From NCBI GenBank assembly GCA_021401465.1, contig JADDMT010000190.1, forward strand, positions 1 through 43,466: a stretch of DNA of 43,466 nucleotides, written 5' to 3'. The stretch is from Teratosphaeria epicoccoides. Lineage: Eukaryota; Ascomycota; Dothideomycetes; Mycosphaerellales; Teratosphaeriaceae. Under the pieces are notes generated by a model. The model searched no databases. It was given only the letters and a program-made list of their open reading frames with translations, and was not told the origin of the DNA. Below, piece by piece: positions 20,590 through 31,706 of the stretch (position 1 is its first letter; the number at the start of each line of letters is the position of its first letter). The translations under genes and the position numbers were made by a program.

Positions 20590-22433
20590 CTAGAGCTCAC
20601 TGTGACCTTCCCACTGACTTCTAAACTCTCCAAAGCTCTCGGCGCACTCGAAAGACTCCACTTTATCCGGATCACCACCCTTGTAGGCCGGCACCAGCGG
20701 ATAGGGGCACAATGGCCTGCTAGTTGGCTTGACGGCAGGATCCATCGGAACCGTGGTAGCCAGGAGAAAATCCGGGGCAATGCCTTCCTCGACCCCTGTG
20801 ACATTGTCAACAAAGGCTCCCGATTCGCATATAGAATTCACTCCTTACATTTAACGACTGCATCTAGAGCCTTGTCAGGAATGGCGCCAGGGCCTGCAAA
20901 GCAGTGATATACACCAGGTGCCTCAAAGTAGCGATAGAAGTCTCGCACATTCGGGTCCAGCGCCTCGACTCTCTCATAGTAATCGATAGAGCCATTCGGA
21001 AAGATCAATTGGTCAGCGAGACCTATCCGGTCAGTCAGTCAGAATCATCATGTTTGCTACTGATATCACAGGCTCATACCATGCCAAGTGATCATCTTTC
21101 CGCCAGCTGCCTTGAACTCCGATAGATCTGGGTCGTCAGTCCCCGTAATACTCGTGAACTCTTTCCTTGACCTGCTCAAGACTCTCCAGAACTCTTCTTC
21201 GTCCAACGATGTCACATCAAAGTGCGGACCCTTCATGACGAAATGCTTAATGTAATCCGCGCTAATCGGAAACGGAGCACCACGACAATTATTTTCCTTG
21301 TCATCACAGGTAGTTGCGGCAAGTCCGGCCAAGGGCCCGAAGCCTGGTATACTCGCAGGAGTTTCGTGCCTGAGAAGTGGCGGAAAACTAGTCGGTCAAT
21401 GTCTCAGGTGCCTTGCTACTCATCGAAATACGTACGTATTACCATACCACTCCCGTTTGCCGTCGCGATGAGGACCACGCCAGATGGCATTTGCGATCTC
21501 GGCGGCTTCAGCAGATATCTTACGGGTAGCACCTGAGCAGGAGAAGGGCTGGCCCACGACTGTCGTAGCGTCAAAGTCGCAGAGGCCAGCTGCAGAGATC
21601 AGACCGTCTTTGACGCCGTCAATATCGTCACAGTGGCTTACTGCTGCTTGTCGGAGGGCGTCGAACTCGCAGACGGGAGGATAATAGCCAAATTTTTTCA
21701 TCATGACCTGCGGCCATTGCTCGGCAACGAGGAAGTTCGCCCAGTTGATAGCTGGTGCTATTGCGACAATGCCGTCATAGTCTTCCGGATATCGCTGCGC
21801 AGACATCAATCCCTGCCGTCCACCAGTTGAGCATCCGTTCCAATAAGACCGCATCGGCGCCTTTCCATAGAATCCTTTGATTACCTCCTTGGCGATTTTG
21901 GGCAGGTCGCCCGTTCCACGAGCGAAGAAATCCTGCACTCGCACCCAGTCCAAATTGCCAGGACTCAAAATGGCCCAGTCTGACGAATCGGTAGGCATTT
22001 TTGCAGGGTCGCCGAACAAAGTGTGGCCGCCATCGGTAGCCGCAACTGCGTAGCCCAATGCAATGCCATGAGCCATTTGGTCCAATTGGCCTGCTAAATA
22101 GCCTCCACCTCCAGTTCCGAGGTAGCGCTCGTTCCAGGGTTGGACATTGGACTCAGTAGGAAGCCAGACGTAAGCATTGAGAGTGTCATTCTGGCCTGGA
22201 TGCGTGTAGGTGACTGTGATGTTACAGAATGAGACAGGCTGTCGGCTAGCAGGGAGCAGATCAAACTTTTTGCCCCATTCGCTGTAATCTTTTTGTTCTG
22301 TTGCTTGTACTTCCAGAACTTCTATACCCCATAGCTTGAAGGACGGTAATGCCTTGGCATTGCAGCTTGTAGCAGAAGCATATGTTGGAGCCACGCTCGA
22401 CAGCAGGGCTATTACCGCAAATGATGTCTTCAT
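20590..22433 (-). CDS. Secreted tannase/feruloyl esterase family enzyme
   Basis: Four exons (22433-21436, 21369-21080, 21022-20849, 20795-20590) with introns of 66, 57 and 53 bp give 555 residues. Splicing is needed at all three joints to keep the family sequence in frame. Residues 1-20 are a signal peptide (MKTSFAVIALLSSVAPTYA). Family PF07519. The CS-D-HC arrangement is complete: Cys201-Ser202 in GCSTGG, Asp433 in HGLADQLIF, and His469-Cys470 in YHCFAGPG. The two cysteines are expected to form a disulfide next to the active site. CDDIDGVKDGL is the usual calcium-site loop. Known reactions are hydrolysis of galloyl esters of tannins or of feruloyl/coumaroyl esters of plant cell-wall polysaccharide, outside the cell; substrate cannot be told from sequence. 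It is the island gene nearest the right retrotransposon block (about 860 bp) and appears fully intact. Confidence 0.93.
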
Positions 22434-23289
22434 TGTGTCTGGACACCAAAGGTAGCAACACAAATGGAAATGAAGGAACAGAGAAGTGGAGCCATAAGGT
22501 AGCAGTTGACGTCCAGTTAGAGCGTTGTCACCATGGTTATATGCTTGCAGCCAAGTCGGCATACCCACAGAACTAACATAGCGTTCCCCAGGATATGGAC
22601 CAATCTCATTCGAGCAACCTGGGTTCGGGTATCCTGCTTCCCTGGAAAGCGTGGTTGACGAAAGCTACACTTGCACGACAGAAGGGGTCCTCGCACCGTG
22701 AGGTCGCATTAGCCAAAGTATCAGACTTCCTTTTCTTTCGCTACAATGAGCTCCCCCTTGTCCCGTGTGCTCTGGCCTTCTAATTTGAGCTCCATTGGAG
22801 AGGGTAGCTGTCAATGGCGGTCAAGTGTCTCTGTATAGCCTGATTGTCGAAAGGCGACAAGCGTCATGGGGGGCGTGCGATCTGTGAGGAACCGCCACGC
22901 TCTATGCAGAGCACGCCTTATGGGATATCGCTCTAGCATCATTGTTGTCCATCACGGACTTCCGTACGGCCGCATGATCCAACCGGCCATGGTTCAGTAT
23001 TACAAAGATGGAGTCGCGGGTTGTATGTTCCGAGCAGTCCAAGCTGGCATGAACGCGCGGGGTAAGTGCGGTGGCGGTGGCGCTCGGACCGTGCCATCAT
23101 GACATTATCAAACTTCACTTCCTTAATATCGTGCTTTCACAAGCTATTGTAGCGATTATTACAGCTATTATGAAGCGAATTACACGTGATTATAGGCAGT
23201 AGTATTATGACAGTAAAGTGATAGCTTCTAGGTATAAGTGTTTTACTTCTTATACTCTTACTACTTCTATAATACACTTAATCTATGTA
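22434..23289. other. Promoter side of the esterase gene and repeat border
   Basis: Up to about 23100 the sequence is ordinary intergenic DNA with small unsupported ORFs. From about 23105 to 23289 it becomes AT-rich with TA-rich words. Copy B of Gypsy-1 starts at about 23290, in the middle of gag. The esterase promoter must lie here; I see no clear factor site. Confidence 0.55.
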
Positions 23290-24177
23290 CTTAGAGCCCT
23301 TCCGTGGCTTTCCTCAGGGTCCATTCCTCAGACGCCCCTTAGTCGCATCTAACTCTATAGGTTAGAGACTATAGTAATCGCTTCGCCATTTTAGTGCTAA
23401 TCGTTAGACCTTATAGTTAGCCTGCGCTAGCTTGCGATTTCCATGTTGTCGTTCTTGCTGTCGTTCCTAGATGCGATTATCGATTCTAATCGCGAGATCG
23501 CTTATTTCCTTGAATGTCGTTAGCCGATCTCCTTGGGCAATTTCATCTTTAACTGTCTCCTTTAGTCCCTAGTAGAACTAAGCGGCTAAAGCGTTATCAT
23601 TCTAGTCGACTTAAGCAGAGAGGGTCTAAAAGTCCGCATGGTACTTCGTGGCGGAACCCTTCTGCTAGATTCCTAGGAGAGCTCTTTCGGCCTCTTGTTA
23701 CTTATTACTAAGCCTGAACGCTTCGCGTAATGCCTTAAACAAAGACTTGTCTAAGTTAAGAATCTCCCTAGTCGTCGTCTTCCTAGCTTCAGCGCTACTG
23801 ACGTAATCCAGATAATCTGTTAGATGAGGCTAGATAAACTCGAACGCTAGTCCCTTCAGGTAAGAGACAATGTACATCATTCGCTTATGATGTGTCATAA
23901 ACTGTTCTGTATCCACGTTAAATGCTAACTAGCATTGTAGGATAAACATCTCGACTTGAGATCGTTGTCCTGTGAACTCTGTAGGGCTTCCTATCTTGAA
24001 GCTGTTGTTGCCGTGTCTATTCCCAGTAGTTGAACCTGCGACGGATGCTAGAGCCATCTCGCTAAGGTGAATGGATTCAAGCTACTACGTGATTTGAGGT
24101 ATAGCGGCAACTTGTTCTCGTGGTATCGGTTAACTGTCGCTAGAGCTTAAACTGACAGTTAAAGAACTACTTGACAT
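23290..24177 (-). pseudogene. Gypsy-1 copy B gag, truncated and RIP-inactivated
   Basis: The start ATG is at 24177 (minus), within the inverted repeat at 24170-24191. Translation matches copy C gag, with TAG stops at Gln/Trp positions. The end is a truncation, not a stop codon. Confidence 0.75.
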
Positions 24178-24236
24178 AGGCGTATGTCAAGCGCTCGCCG
24201 AGTCTCCTGATGCTTCCCTAGAAGTAGTGCTCAAAA

Positions 24237-24725
24237 TGTCATAAGGGTAGGTACTAATAGCAGGAAGGTGACTAGGTGTTAGACTTAAGAGCTGTGAAGA
24301 ATATCGACAATAGCAGTTAACCTTGTAACTGACTCTCCTCTAAGCAAGAGAGGATTGAATTGAGATTAAGCACGAAGCTCCTAACTGCCTGTCCTAAAGC
24401 TATCCCTATATACTAGAGAGCGACAGAGCAGCTCTGTTAGATCTGTCGACAGACCCGACAGATCTGTGTCTATAGATCTATAGACTAACCCCACAGATCC
24501 AAGGGTCTGTCATCACGTGACAGATCCCTTCTTCCTTGCAAGCCTATAGATCTATAGACTAACCCTATAGATCCAGGGATCTGTCCTCACGTGACAGATC
24601 CTTTCTTCTATGACTATGCCTATGACTCATAGTACTCCTATGACGGTACTATGACTCATAGCACTTAGGACCCACATGATCCTGTATCCTATAGTACTCT
24701 AGACAGTACTCCTGACACTCATGAC
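24237..24725 (-). repeat. 5' LTR of Gypsy-1 copy B
   Basis: 489 bp, with ends TGTCATAAGG and CTCATGACA. It contains the same AGATCT hairpin cluster as the other LTRs. Confidence 0.88.
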
Positions 24726-25180
24726 ATTTAGCTTGTAGTAGTAACCCGGCCTAGTTATTTTGTTCCTTATTATAGTAATAACAGAGGGATTATTCTAGAG
24801 TCTAGTTTGCCCGCTTAGTCTAGCTGTTAGTTTGCGGATAAAAGGCCATGCTAAGCTTATGCTTTAGTTGCGCTTTACATGTAAAGTTACTCTAGTATTA
24901 GCTAGTAAAGACACTACTATGATCTAAGAGTACTCCTTCTAGCATGCTAAAACAACATATGACTTTGCGTACTATAAGGTTCGCTAGTTCTACGCTAGTA
25001 CATGTCTTGTTAGTTAGGACAAAGATTACTATCTTAGAGAACCTATCGACAATTACTAGGATGGTATTATACACGTACCCGAAGAGCTTGCTTAGGGGCA
25101 GATCTATGATAAAGTCTATAGTAATCTCTTGCTATAGCCTATTAGGTAGGGGCAAGGCATGCGCCCTGCTATATCCGCAA
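24726..25180 (-). pseudogene. Gypsy-2 integrase catalytic core, separated part
   Basis: The minus strand encodes a retroviral-type integrase core with many TAG stops. Recognisable pieces are QEITIDFIIDLPLSK, the DRxxSVFTS-type box near 24930, and FYPQTNSQTKRANQTLE. It is the C-terminal continuation of the Gypsy-2 pol at 32192-36332. Copy C (25181-32191) interrupts the frame, and removal of C plus one target duplicate makes the integrase frame continuous again. The left side is cut by copy B. Confidence 0.82.
25176..25180. repeat. Target-site duplicate, left (CGCAA)
   Basis: This pairs with CGCGA at 32192-32196 immediately outside the other LTR of copy C. Five bases is the usual duplication length for Ty3/gypsy elements. 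The single G/A difference is a RIP-type transition. Confidence 0.7.
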
Positions 25181-25333
25181 TGTCATGAGTGTCATAAGTG
25201 CTATAAGTCACGAGTACTATAGCCTAAGTCATAGCTGTCATGAGTGCTATAAGTCATAGTGTTATAAGTCATAGTACTATAAGTTATAACATAGGCATAG
25301 AAGAGAGGGTCTATTACGTAAGGATAGACACCT

Positions 25334-25434
25334 AGATCTGTAGGGTTAGTCTACAGATCTATAGGCCTACATAGGAGAAAGGATCTGTTACATGAGAATA
25401 GACCCTAGGATCTATAGGGTTAGTCTACAGATCT
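25334..25434 (+). promoter_or_regulatory. Hairpin cluster in the LTR (AGATCTGTAG type)
   Basis: The perfect inverted repeat AGATCTGTAG / CTACAGATCT has a 7-nt GGTTAGT spacer at 25334-25360. A second, near-perfect one with the same spacer is at 25408-25434. A near-palindrome (TAGGTCTGTT/AACAGATCTA) follows at 25451-25470. Equivalent sets occur in all six LTRs. It lies upstream of the TATA-like box, so it could be a U3 enhancer or a protein-binding array; the function is inferred. Confidence 0.6.
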
Positions 25435-25493
25435 ACAGACATAGGTCTAATAGGTCTGTTAACAGATCTAACAGAGCTACCCTGTCTCTCTAG

Positions 25494-25500
25494 TATATAG
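25494..25500 (+). promoter_or_regulatory. Putative LTR TATA box
   Basis: TATATAG lies in a context (CTCTCTAGTATATAGGGAT) that is conserved in every LTR of the family. It is well placed to start element RNA about 30 bp downstream. The role is assigned from position only. Confidence 0.45.
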
Positions 25501-25709
25501 GGATGGCTTCAGGACAGGCAGTTAGGAGCTTTATGCTTAATTTAACCTTCTCCTCTAGGGGGGATAGTTAGTTACAAGGTTAATTGCTATTGTCGATATT
25601 CTTTACTACTCTACGAGTCTAACACCTAATCCCCTTCCTGCTATTAGTACCTACCCTTCTGACACTTTGAGCACTACTCCTAAGGAAGTATCAGGGGACT
25701 TGTTAAGCG

Positions 25710-25731
25710 CTTGACATACGCCTATGTCAAG
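25710..25731 (+). promoter_or_regulatory. Hairpin enclosing the gag start codon
   Basis: A perfect 9-bp inverted repeat, CTTGACATA / TATGTCAAG, has the 4-nt loop CGCC. The gag ATG (25724-25726) lies in the 3' arm. The same structure is unmutated in copies A (3355-3376) and B (24170-24191), despite heavy RIP around it. Confidence 0.6.
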
Positions 25732-27500
25732 TAGTTCCTTAGCTGTTAGCTCGACCTCTAGCGACAATAGTCAACTAACACTATAAGAACAAGTTACCGC
25801 TATACCTTAAATTACTTACTAGCTTAAATCCATTCACCTTAGCGAGATAGCTCTAGCATCTGTCGCAGGTTTAACTACCGGGAATAGACATAGTAATAAC
25901 GGCTTTAAGATAGGAAGCCCTACAGAGTTTACAGGACAACGATCTCAAGTTTAGATGTTTATCCTATAATGCTAGTAAGCATTTAACGTAGATACGGAAC
26001 GGTTTACGACATATTATAAGCGAATGATGTACATCGTCTCTTACCTAAAGGGACCGGCGTTCGAGTTCATCTAGCCTCATCTAACAGATTATCTAGATTA
26101 CGTTAGTAGCGTCGAAGCTAGGAAGACAACAATCTAGGAGATTCTTAACTTAGACAAGTCCTTGTTTAAGGCGTTACGCGAAGCCTTTAGGCTTAGCAAC
26201 AAACAACAGGAGGCCGAGAGAGCTCTCCTAGGAATCTAGCAGAAAGGTTCCGCTATTAAGTACCACGCGGACTTTTAGACCCTCTCTGCCTAAGTTAACT
26301 TAAACGACAATGCCTTAGCCGCTTAGTTCTATTAGGGACTAAAGGAAACAGTTAAAGACGAAATTGCCTAGGGAGATTAGCTAACGACATTTAAGGAAAT
26401 AATCGATCTCGCGATTAGAATCGATAATCGCATCTAGGAATAACAGCAGGAACGACAACATAGAAATTACAGGCTAGCGTAGGCTAACTATAAGGTCTAA
26501 CGATTAGCACTGAAATGGCGAAGCGATTACTATAGTCTCTAACTAATGGAGTTAGATGCGACTAAGGGACGCCTAAAGAGCGGACCCTAAGGAAAGCCAT
26601 AGAAGGGCTCTCCTACCTAGAATAGTCCGAAGAAGCCATTTAACAAGAGTAACCTTAAGTGCTATAACTATAGAAAGAAAGGACACTTTGCCTGCAAGTG
26701 TTTCGCTAAGAAATAGCGACAGGACCTATAACGGACAGAATAGGCTTGCGTAATAACATTAGCACCTAAGCAAAAGGCTGCTACTACTTAAGAACTAGAC
26801 TATGCCTTACTTACTTAGACTATGTGCTACGACGACAATTGTCGGATTCACATGAGTAATAAAGATAGTTCCGGATAGTACCCTAGCCGTAACAAGGCGT
26901 AGTTAATCTACGCGCTAAGGGGTACACCTTCTAGTATAATAGGCCTAAAGTAATAGCAGCTAGAAGAAGAAGAAGGTTTAGACAATAACTATGAGCTTGT
27001 CGAAGCCGTCATTCCTGATTCTAAGGAAGACGAGAGCATAGAGAGATAGGCTATGCCGCTGCATGACATCGGACTTGATATTATCCGAATCATACAGAAC
27101 TAGTAGGCTTAGGCTTGCCTATAGATTAATAGAGTACAACATGTCGACTAGCTTGAGTATGACGAACTAGCCGACCGCATGCGACGACACCTAAGGAGAC
27201 TAATAGTAGTAGCTTATCCTTACTTGCATCAGAAGATTGTCTAAGAAATTGTACCGTTCGGGGTAGAGTTTACGCCCTAAGGAGGCTACCTTACCTACGA
27301 AGGTATCTAGGTTCCACGAGTGCTACGACTCTAGGTTAGCTACTTGAAGATAGAGTACACAAGAAACGCGTAGGAACGACGAGGCTAAGAGCGAGTACGA
27401 CCTCTTAGGCTAGTTAGCAGTAATGCTCGAAGAAGAATGAGCCGAGACTACACGATCCCCAAACTAGTCCGTGAAGACAGTTATTTAGGAAACAACAAGG
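25724..27500 (+). pseudogene. Gypsy-1 copy C gag, inactivated
   Basis: It starts MSSSSLAVS and continues through a capsid-like domain (FNVDTERF, KRMMYIVSYLKG, ALREAFRL) to a zinc knuckle near 26660-26700. There the pattern C-x2-C-x4-H-x4-C has lost its second Cys to Tyr by a TGT-to-TAT change. After the knuckle the same frame stays readable for roughly another 270 codons. There are many TAG/TAA stops. The exact 3' end is hidden by stops and given approximately. Confidence 0.78.
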
Positions 27501-30500
27501 TCCGCCGGAATTAGACCTACAGACAGACTAGATAGGGCTATAACGATGTGCTACAGTTAGCGCTAGATACGCGGACAACCTTAGAGTATAGGTACACATT
27601 AACGAGACGCTAGCCCGGGCCTTAATAGATTCAGGATGCACTAGAATCTTCATGACGCCCAAGCTCGCTAGGACAGCTAGGATAAGGCTACAGGCGAAGA
27701 CGAATGCTTTCTCGCTATAAGCGATTAATAGAAAGCTAGTTATGTACAACTAAGGAATAGTTAACGAGGAGACTAAGATGATGCCTCTACGGATAGGACG
27801 CTACTAAGAGATGATCTAGTTTGACATCACAGAGTCGCCTAGCTCAGATGTAGTGCTAGGGTTACTATAGCTAAGAAACGCTAACCCCTACCTTGACTAG
27901 AAGAACGAGAGGATCTAGTTCCCGAAACTCTTAAGATCGATACCTCTACCTATAGTGTACGACGTACTAGGCAAGATCGAAATATGTGCTATGACTTTAA
28001 GCGAGATAGTCGCTACTATTAAGGATCTAGAACAGGAAGTGCACGTCCTATAGGTTAAAGTAACGCAAGCTAAAGTCAAAGTCAAGTTCACGGTTCCTAA
28101 TAAATATAAGGAATTTGCTACCCTTTTTAAGGAAGAACCCGACTAAGAGGCTCTACTAGAACACTAGGAGTAGGACTACAGGATACCCTTACTCCTAGGC
28201 AGGATGCTAACAAAGTAACTAGTTTGCCTATTATTAGCGGCGAAGCTAGAGATTCTCTGGAAATACCTAGAAGACAACCTCTAGAAGGGCTTTATCTACA
28301 AGTCGTAGTTACTAGCAGGGTATCCGATCCTGTTTGTCCCTAAGGGGGAAGACAACTAGCGACTTTGCGTAGATTATTATAGATTAAACGACATTATAAT
28401 AAAGAACAGTTATCTGCTTCCTTTTCTCTTAGAATTACAGGATCGCCTGCAAGGAGTAGTATAGTTCTTAAAGTTTAACATACTAGGAGCGTATAATCGA
28501 ATTTGAATCAAGGAAGGCAAAGAATAGAAGACTACGTTTAGAACTAGGTTCGGACACTACGAGTATATAGTCATGCTATTTAGGTTAACAAACGCCCTAG
28601 CTACGTAGTAGGCATTTATTAATAACATGCTACGAGAGTACCTTAATATCTTCGTAGTTATATACTTAGATGACATCCTTGTCTACTCACGAACGATTAA
28701 GGAACATAGGACTCATGTACATAAGGTACTTTAGAAACTCTAGGATTACAGGCTAAAGGTTAAGCCGTAGAAGAGCGAGTTTCATAAGCAAGAAGTCTAA
28801 TTCCTCGGCTACGTAGTAGCCTAGAACGGAATCGAGATAGATACTAAGAAGGTCAAAGTCGTAAAAGAATAGCCTATACTAACTAATGTTAAGGAAGTAT
28901 AGTCCTTCCTTAGGTTTGCTAACTTCTACTAAAGATTTGTTGTAAACTATTCGAAGATTATAGCACTACTTATAACCCTTACTATAAAGGATACACTATT
29001 CGTATAAGACGACGCCTAACAGAATGCCTTTAAGGAACTTAAGCAACAATTTACAGATTAGCTAATCTTGCTTGTATTCGACCCTAATAAGCCTATTACG
29101 GTCGAAACAGATGCCTCCGATATAGTACTTAGGGCATGCTTAAGTTAACTAGGACTAAGTAGACAACTACAGCTAGTCGCCTATTACTCGAGGAAGCTGT
29201 CTAGACCTGAACTTCGTTATGACATCTACGACAAAGAACTTCTAGCTATAGTAGACGCCTATAAGGCCTAGCGAGTCTACTTAGAAGGTTCTAAGTACTA
29301 GGTTACGGTCTATACAGACTATGAGAACTTGTAATACTTTACTACGACAAAAGAGTTAAACTAACGACAAGTCTAATAGAGTAAGGAACTCTCTAGCTTT
29401 AATTGTAAGATCGTCTATCGCAAGGGGTCCGAGAACGCACGCGCCGATGCACTTAGCTGCTAGACTAACTACATGAAGGGCGTGAAACAGGAGAAACATG
29501 CCGTTCTCTAGGAAAATAGCAATAGCACGCTTAGAGTTAACTGACTCGCGGCTACGGCTATTACATGGACTAGCGGATTCTAGGACGACCTGAAGAACGC
29601 ACTAGTCTATAACCTAACTACACTCGCTGTCCGTAACAACATTAATGGACAGGAGGACTAGGAAGAGGAAGATAGAGTGCTTCTTTTCTAAGGATTAGTA
29701 TATGTGCTAACATCCTTACGATTAGAGCTGCTACGCCTCTAACATAACGTACCTTAGGCAGGACACCTAGGAGTGTCTAAAATGAAGCAAATTCTCTAAC
29801 AAGAATATTACTTCCCTAGGATAGGCAGAGTAATCGAGGACTATGTCTGTTAATATGTAACTTGCTAATAGAGTAAGCATGACTATTACAAACTATATAG
29901 GCTACTATAACTACTAAAGGTACCCTAACGGCTATGGGAATCGCTCGCTATAGACTTCATTGTTAAACTACCCTAGTCGAGAGAACCCGCTACTAATGAG
30001 TTCTTCGATAGAATCATGGTAGTAGTCAACTAATTTACTAAGTTTAGGAAGTTTATCCTCTACCGCGAAGACTTTAGGACTAAAGATATCGCATACATCT
30101 TCATTAAGTAGGTAGTAGCACTACACGGTATACTACAAGACCTAGGAACGGATCGAGGATCCGTGTTTACCTCTAACTTCTAGAAGGCCCTAATGAGACA
30201 ATTCTAGGTTAAACATCGACTAAGTACTTCCTTCTACCCTTAGTCGGATAGACAGATAGAACGTCTAAATTAGACGTTAGAATAGTACCTTCTATCCTAT
30301 GTAAATAGGGACTAGAATAACTAGGTAGAGTTGTTGCTAATAGCATAACTCGCGTATAATAGTACGCTAGTAGAGTCGACGGGACTCTCGCCATTTCAGA
30401 TAGCGTATAGATTAGCTATAGAAGACGTTCCGGACGTCTTAACTAGTAATCTAAACCTAGTAGCGCTTAGGCAAGTAGAACACCTACGCTAACTACAAAC

Positions 30501-31012
30501 AAAAGCACGACTCGACCTGTAGTTCTATTAGTAGAACATGGCATGGTACGTAAATCGTAAGAGAATTAAGGGACTAATTCTAAAGGAGGGGGACAAGGTG
30601 TATCTCCTCTGCTGTCACATTAAATTAGACAAGCCGAGTAAAAAACTATACGCTGTAAAACTAGGACTATTCTAGATTAAGGCTAAGAAAGGACTAGTTA
30701 ATTTTGAGTTATAGCTACCCGAGCAGATGAGAATATACCCTGTGTTCTATGTCTCTCTGCTAGAACAAGTAGCGCTAGACGCTACACTACAAACGGAACC
30801 CTTACTACTCGACCCTGAAGTAGAAGAACCAGAGTACACTGTCGAGAAGATCGTCGACACTTACTAGGTAGACAGACAGCGAGAGTACTTAGTAAAATAG
30901 GAAGGATACAGGAGTACCGAAAATACCTAGGAATCCCTTAAACACCTACGAAACTGTTCGTAGAAGGTACGGAGCTTTAAGCGGAAAAACGAACCTAGGA
31001 AGAAGGTCATAA
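27500..31012 (+). pseudogene. Gypsy-1 copy C pol: PR-RT-RH-IN-chromodomain, inactivated
   Basis: Protease LIDSGCT at 27622-27642. RT YLDD at 28663-28674. RNase H VETDASD near 29100 and ADALS near 29445. Integrase zinc-binding region near 29760-29880, then the core with MVVVN and GSVFTSNF (30017-30180). A chromodomain runs from about 30841 to 30960. Protease, RT and chromodomain share one frame, offset by -1 from gag. Dozens of stops, overwhelmingly TAG at Gln/Trp codons, inactivate it. A one-base insertion in an A run near 30985 takes the frame past the family's stop position (31010-31012) to a TGA at 31066-31068. Confidence 0.88.
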
Positions 31013-31627
31013 GCTACGAGCAGGCTCCTGCGGGACGCTATCAAGAGGCTTGGCTACTACGCTATTGAGGAAACCCTAGTACAATGCGTTAGCGAAACCT
31101 TCTATTACGCTCTATGTCGTAGGACTAAGAGCAAGACTAGTCGAGAGATCTAGGTCAAGAAGAAACCTAGCCTGCTAAAGAGCCTGCTCTTTAGCCTTGT
31201 CTTCCCTAATCTTACGCTCCTTAAGAGCGCGACTATCCTCGACTTCATAGTTAACTACGTCTAACTATTTCTAAAGACATATCTCCTTTACGTGCGCCTC
31301 TATTATCTTCTACGAAGCCTTAGCTAGGGCCGCCTTCGCACGATCGAGATTAGCAATTAGTCTTTTCCGCTAATTACCTAACTTCTTCTATTCGACCTCT
31401 GTTACCTTCGCGTCATAACTTCGACAGTTACTAAAGTGACATTACGAACATTTCCCTAAGGAAATGTGCACTTGATAAACGAGCTTTAACTCTTGACACT
31501 AAGTACAGGACTTTATACTATCCTAGCCCTAACGATAGATTTAATTCGCGTGGCGTTTACGTTTCTACATTAAAGGGGCGTTAGTGTCTAGAATGACACA
31601 AGGCAGTAATGTAGAAAGAGAAGACAT
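31007..31627 (-). pseudogene. Antisense zinc-cluster ORF of Gypsy-1, copy C
   Basis: Read on the minus strand, opposite to gag-pol: ATG at 31627, stop TGA at 31009-31007, 207 codons, no frameshift. Many TAG and two TAA stops interrupt it. Several cluster cysteines survive and others have become Tyr. The length matches copies A' and D exactly. Only 79 bp, including the polypurine tract, separate its start from the 3' LTR, so any promoter must be in that gap or on the antisense strand of the LTR. Confidence 0.8.
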
Positions 31628-31706
31628 TACTACACAAAGGAAAGGACAAGAGAAACCCTACACTAATAAGGTAGCTTAGGGACGAGCTAGGCTAAGAGGA
31701 GGATAG

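Larger units (their letters stand above)
23290..24725 (-). mobile_element. Gypsy-1 copy B: 5' LTR and gag only
   Basis: Collinear with 2479-3905 of copy A: LTR at 24237-24725, then gag on the minus strand, cut off near the zinc-knuckle region at 23290, where the gene-island sequence begins. Pol and the 3' LTR are absent. On the other side the LTR abuts Gypsy-2 integrase sequence at 24726, so B appears to have inserted into Gypsy-2 and then lost its 3' portion. Confidence 0.85.
25181..25674 (+). repeat. 5' LTR of Gypsy-1 copy C
   Basis: 494 bp, TGTCATGAGT...TTCTGACA. The first 130 bp are a degenerate array of ATAAGT/ATAGT-type words. A cluster of hairpins follows (25334-25360, 25408-25434, 25451-25470), and then a TATA-like box at 25494-25500. 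Differences from the 3' LTR (31707-32191) are mostly C/T or G/A. Confidence 0.9.

Noticed and set aside
22866..23102. 78-codon ORF at the right edge of the island
   Set aside because: No family motif, Gly-rich random-looking end, and it sits at the repeat border; not enough support for a gene.
24944..25222. 92-codon plus-strand ORF
   Set aside because: Antisense to the Gypsy-2 integrase core and runs across the junction into the LTR of copy C.
27528..27749. 73-codon ORF that recurs at 1340-1561
   Set aside because: It recurs only because it is the mirror of the Gypsy-1 protease region in two copies; the sense strand has the DSG motif. Unlike the zinc-cluster ORF it has no domain-like pattern of its own.
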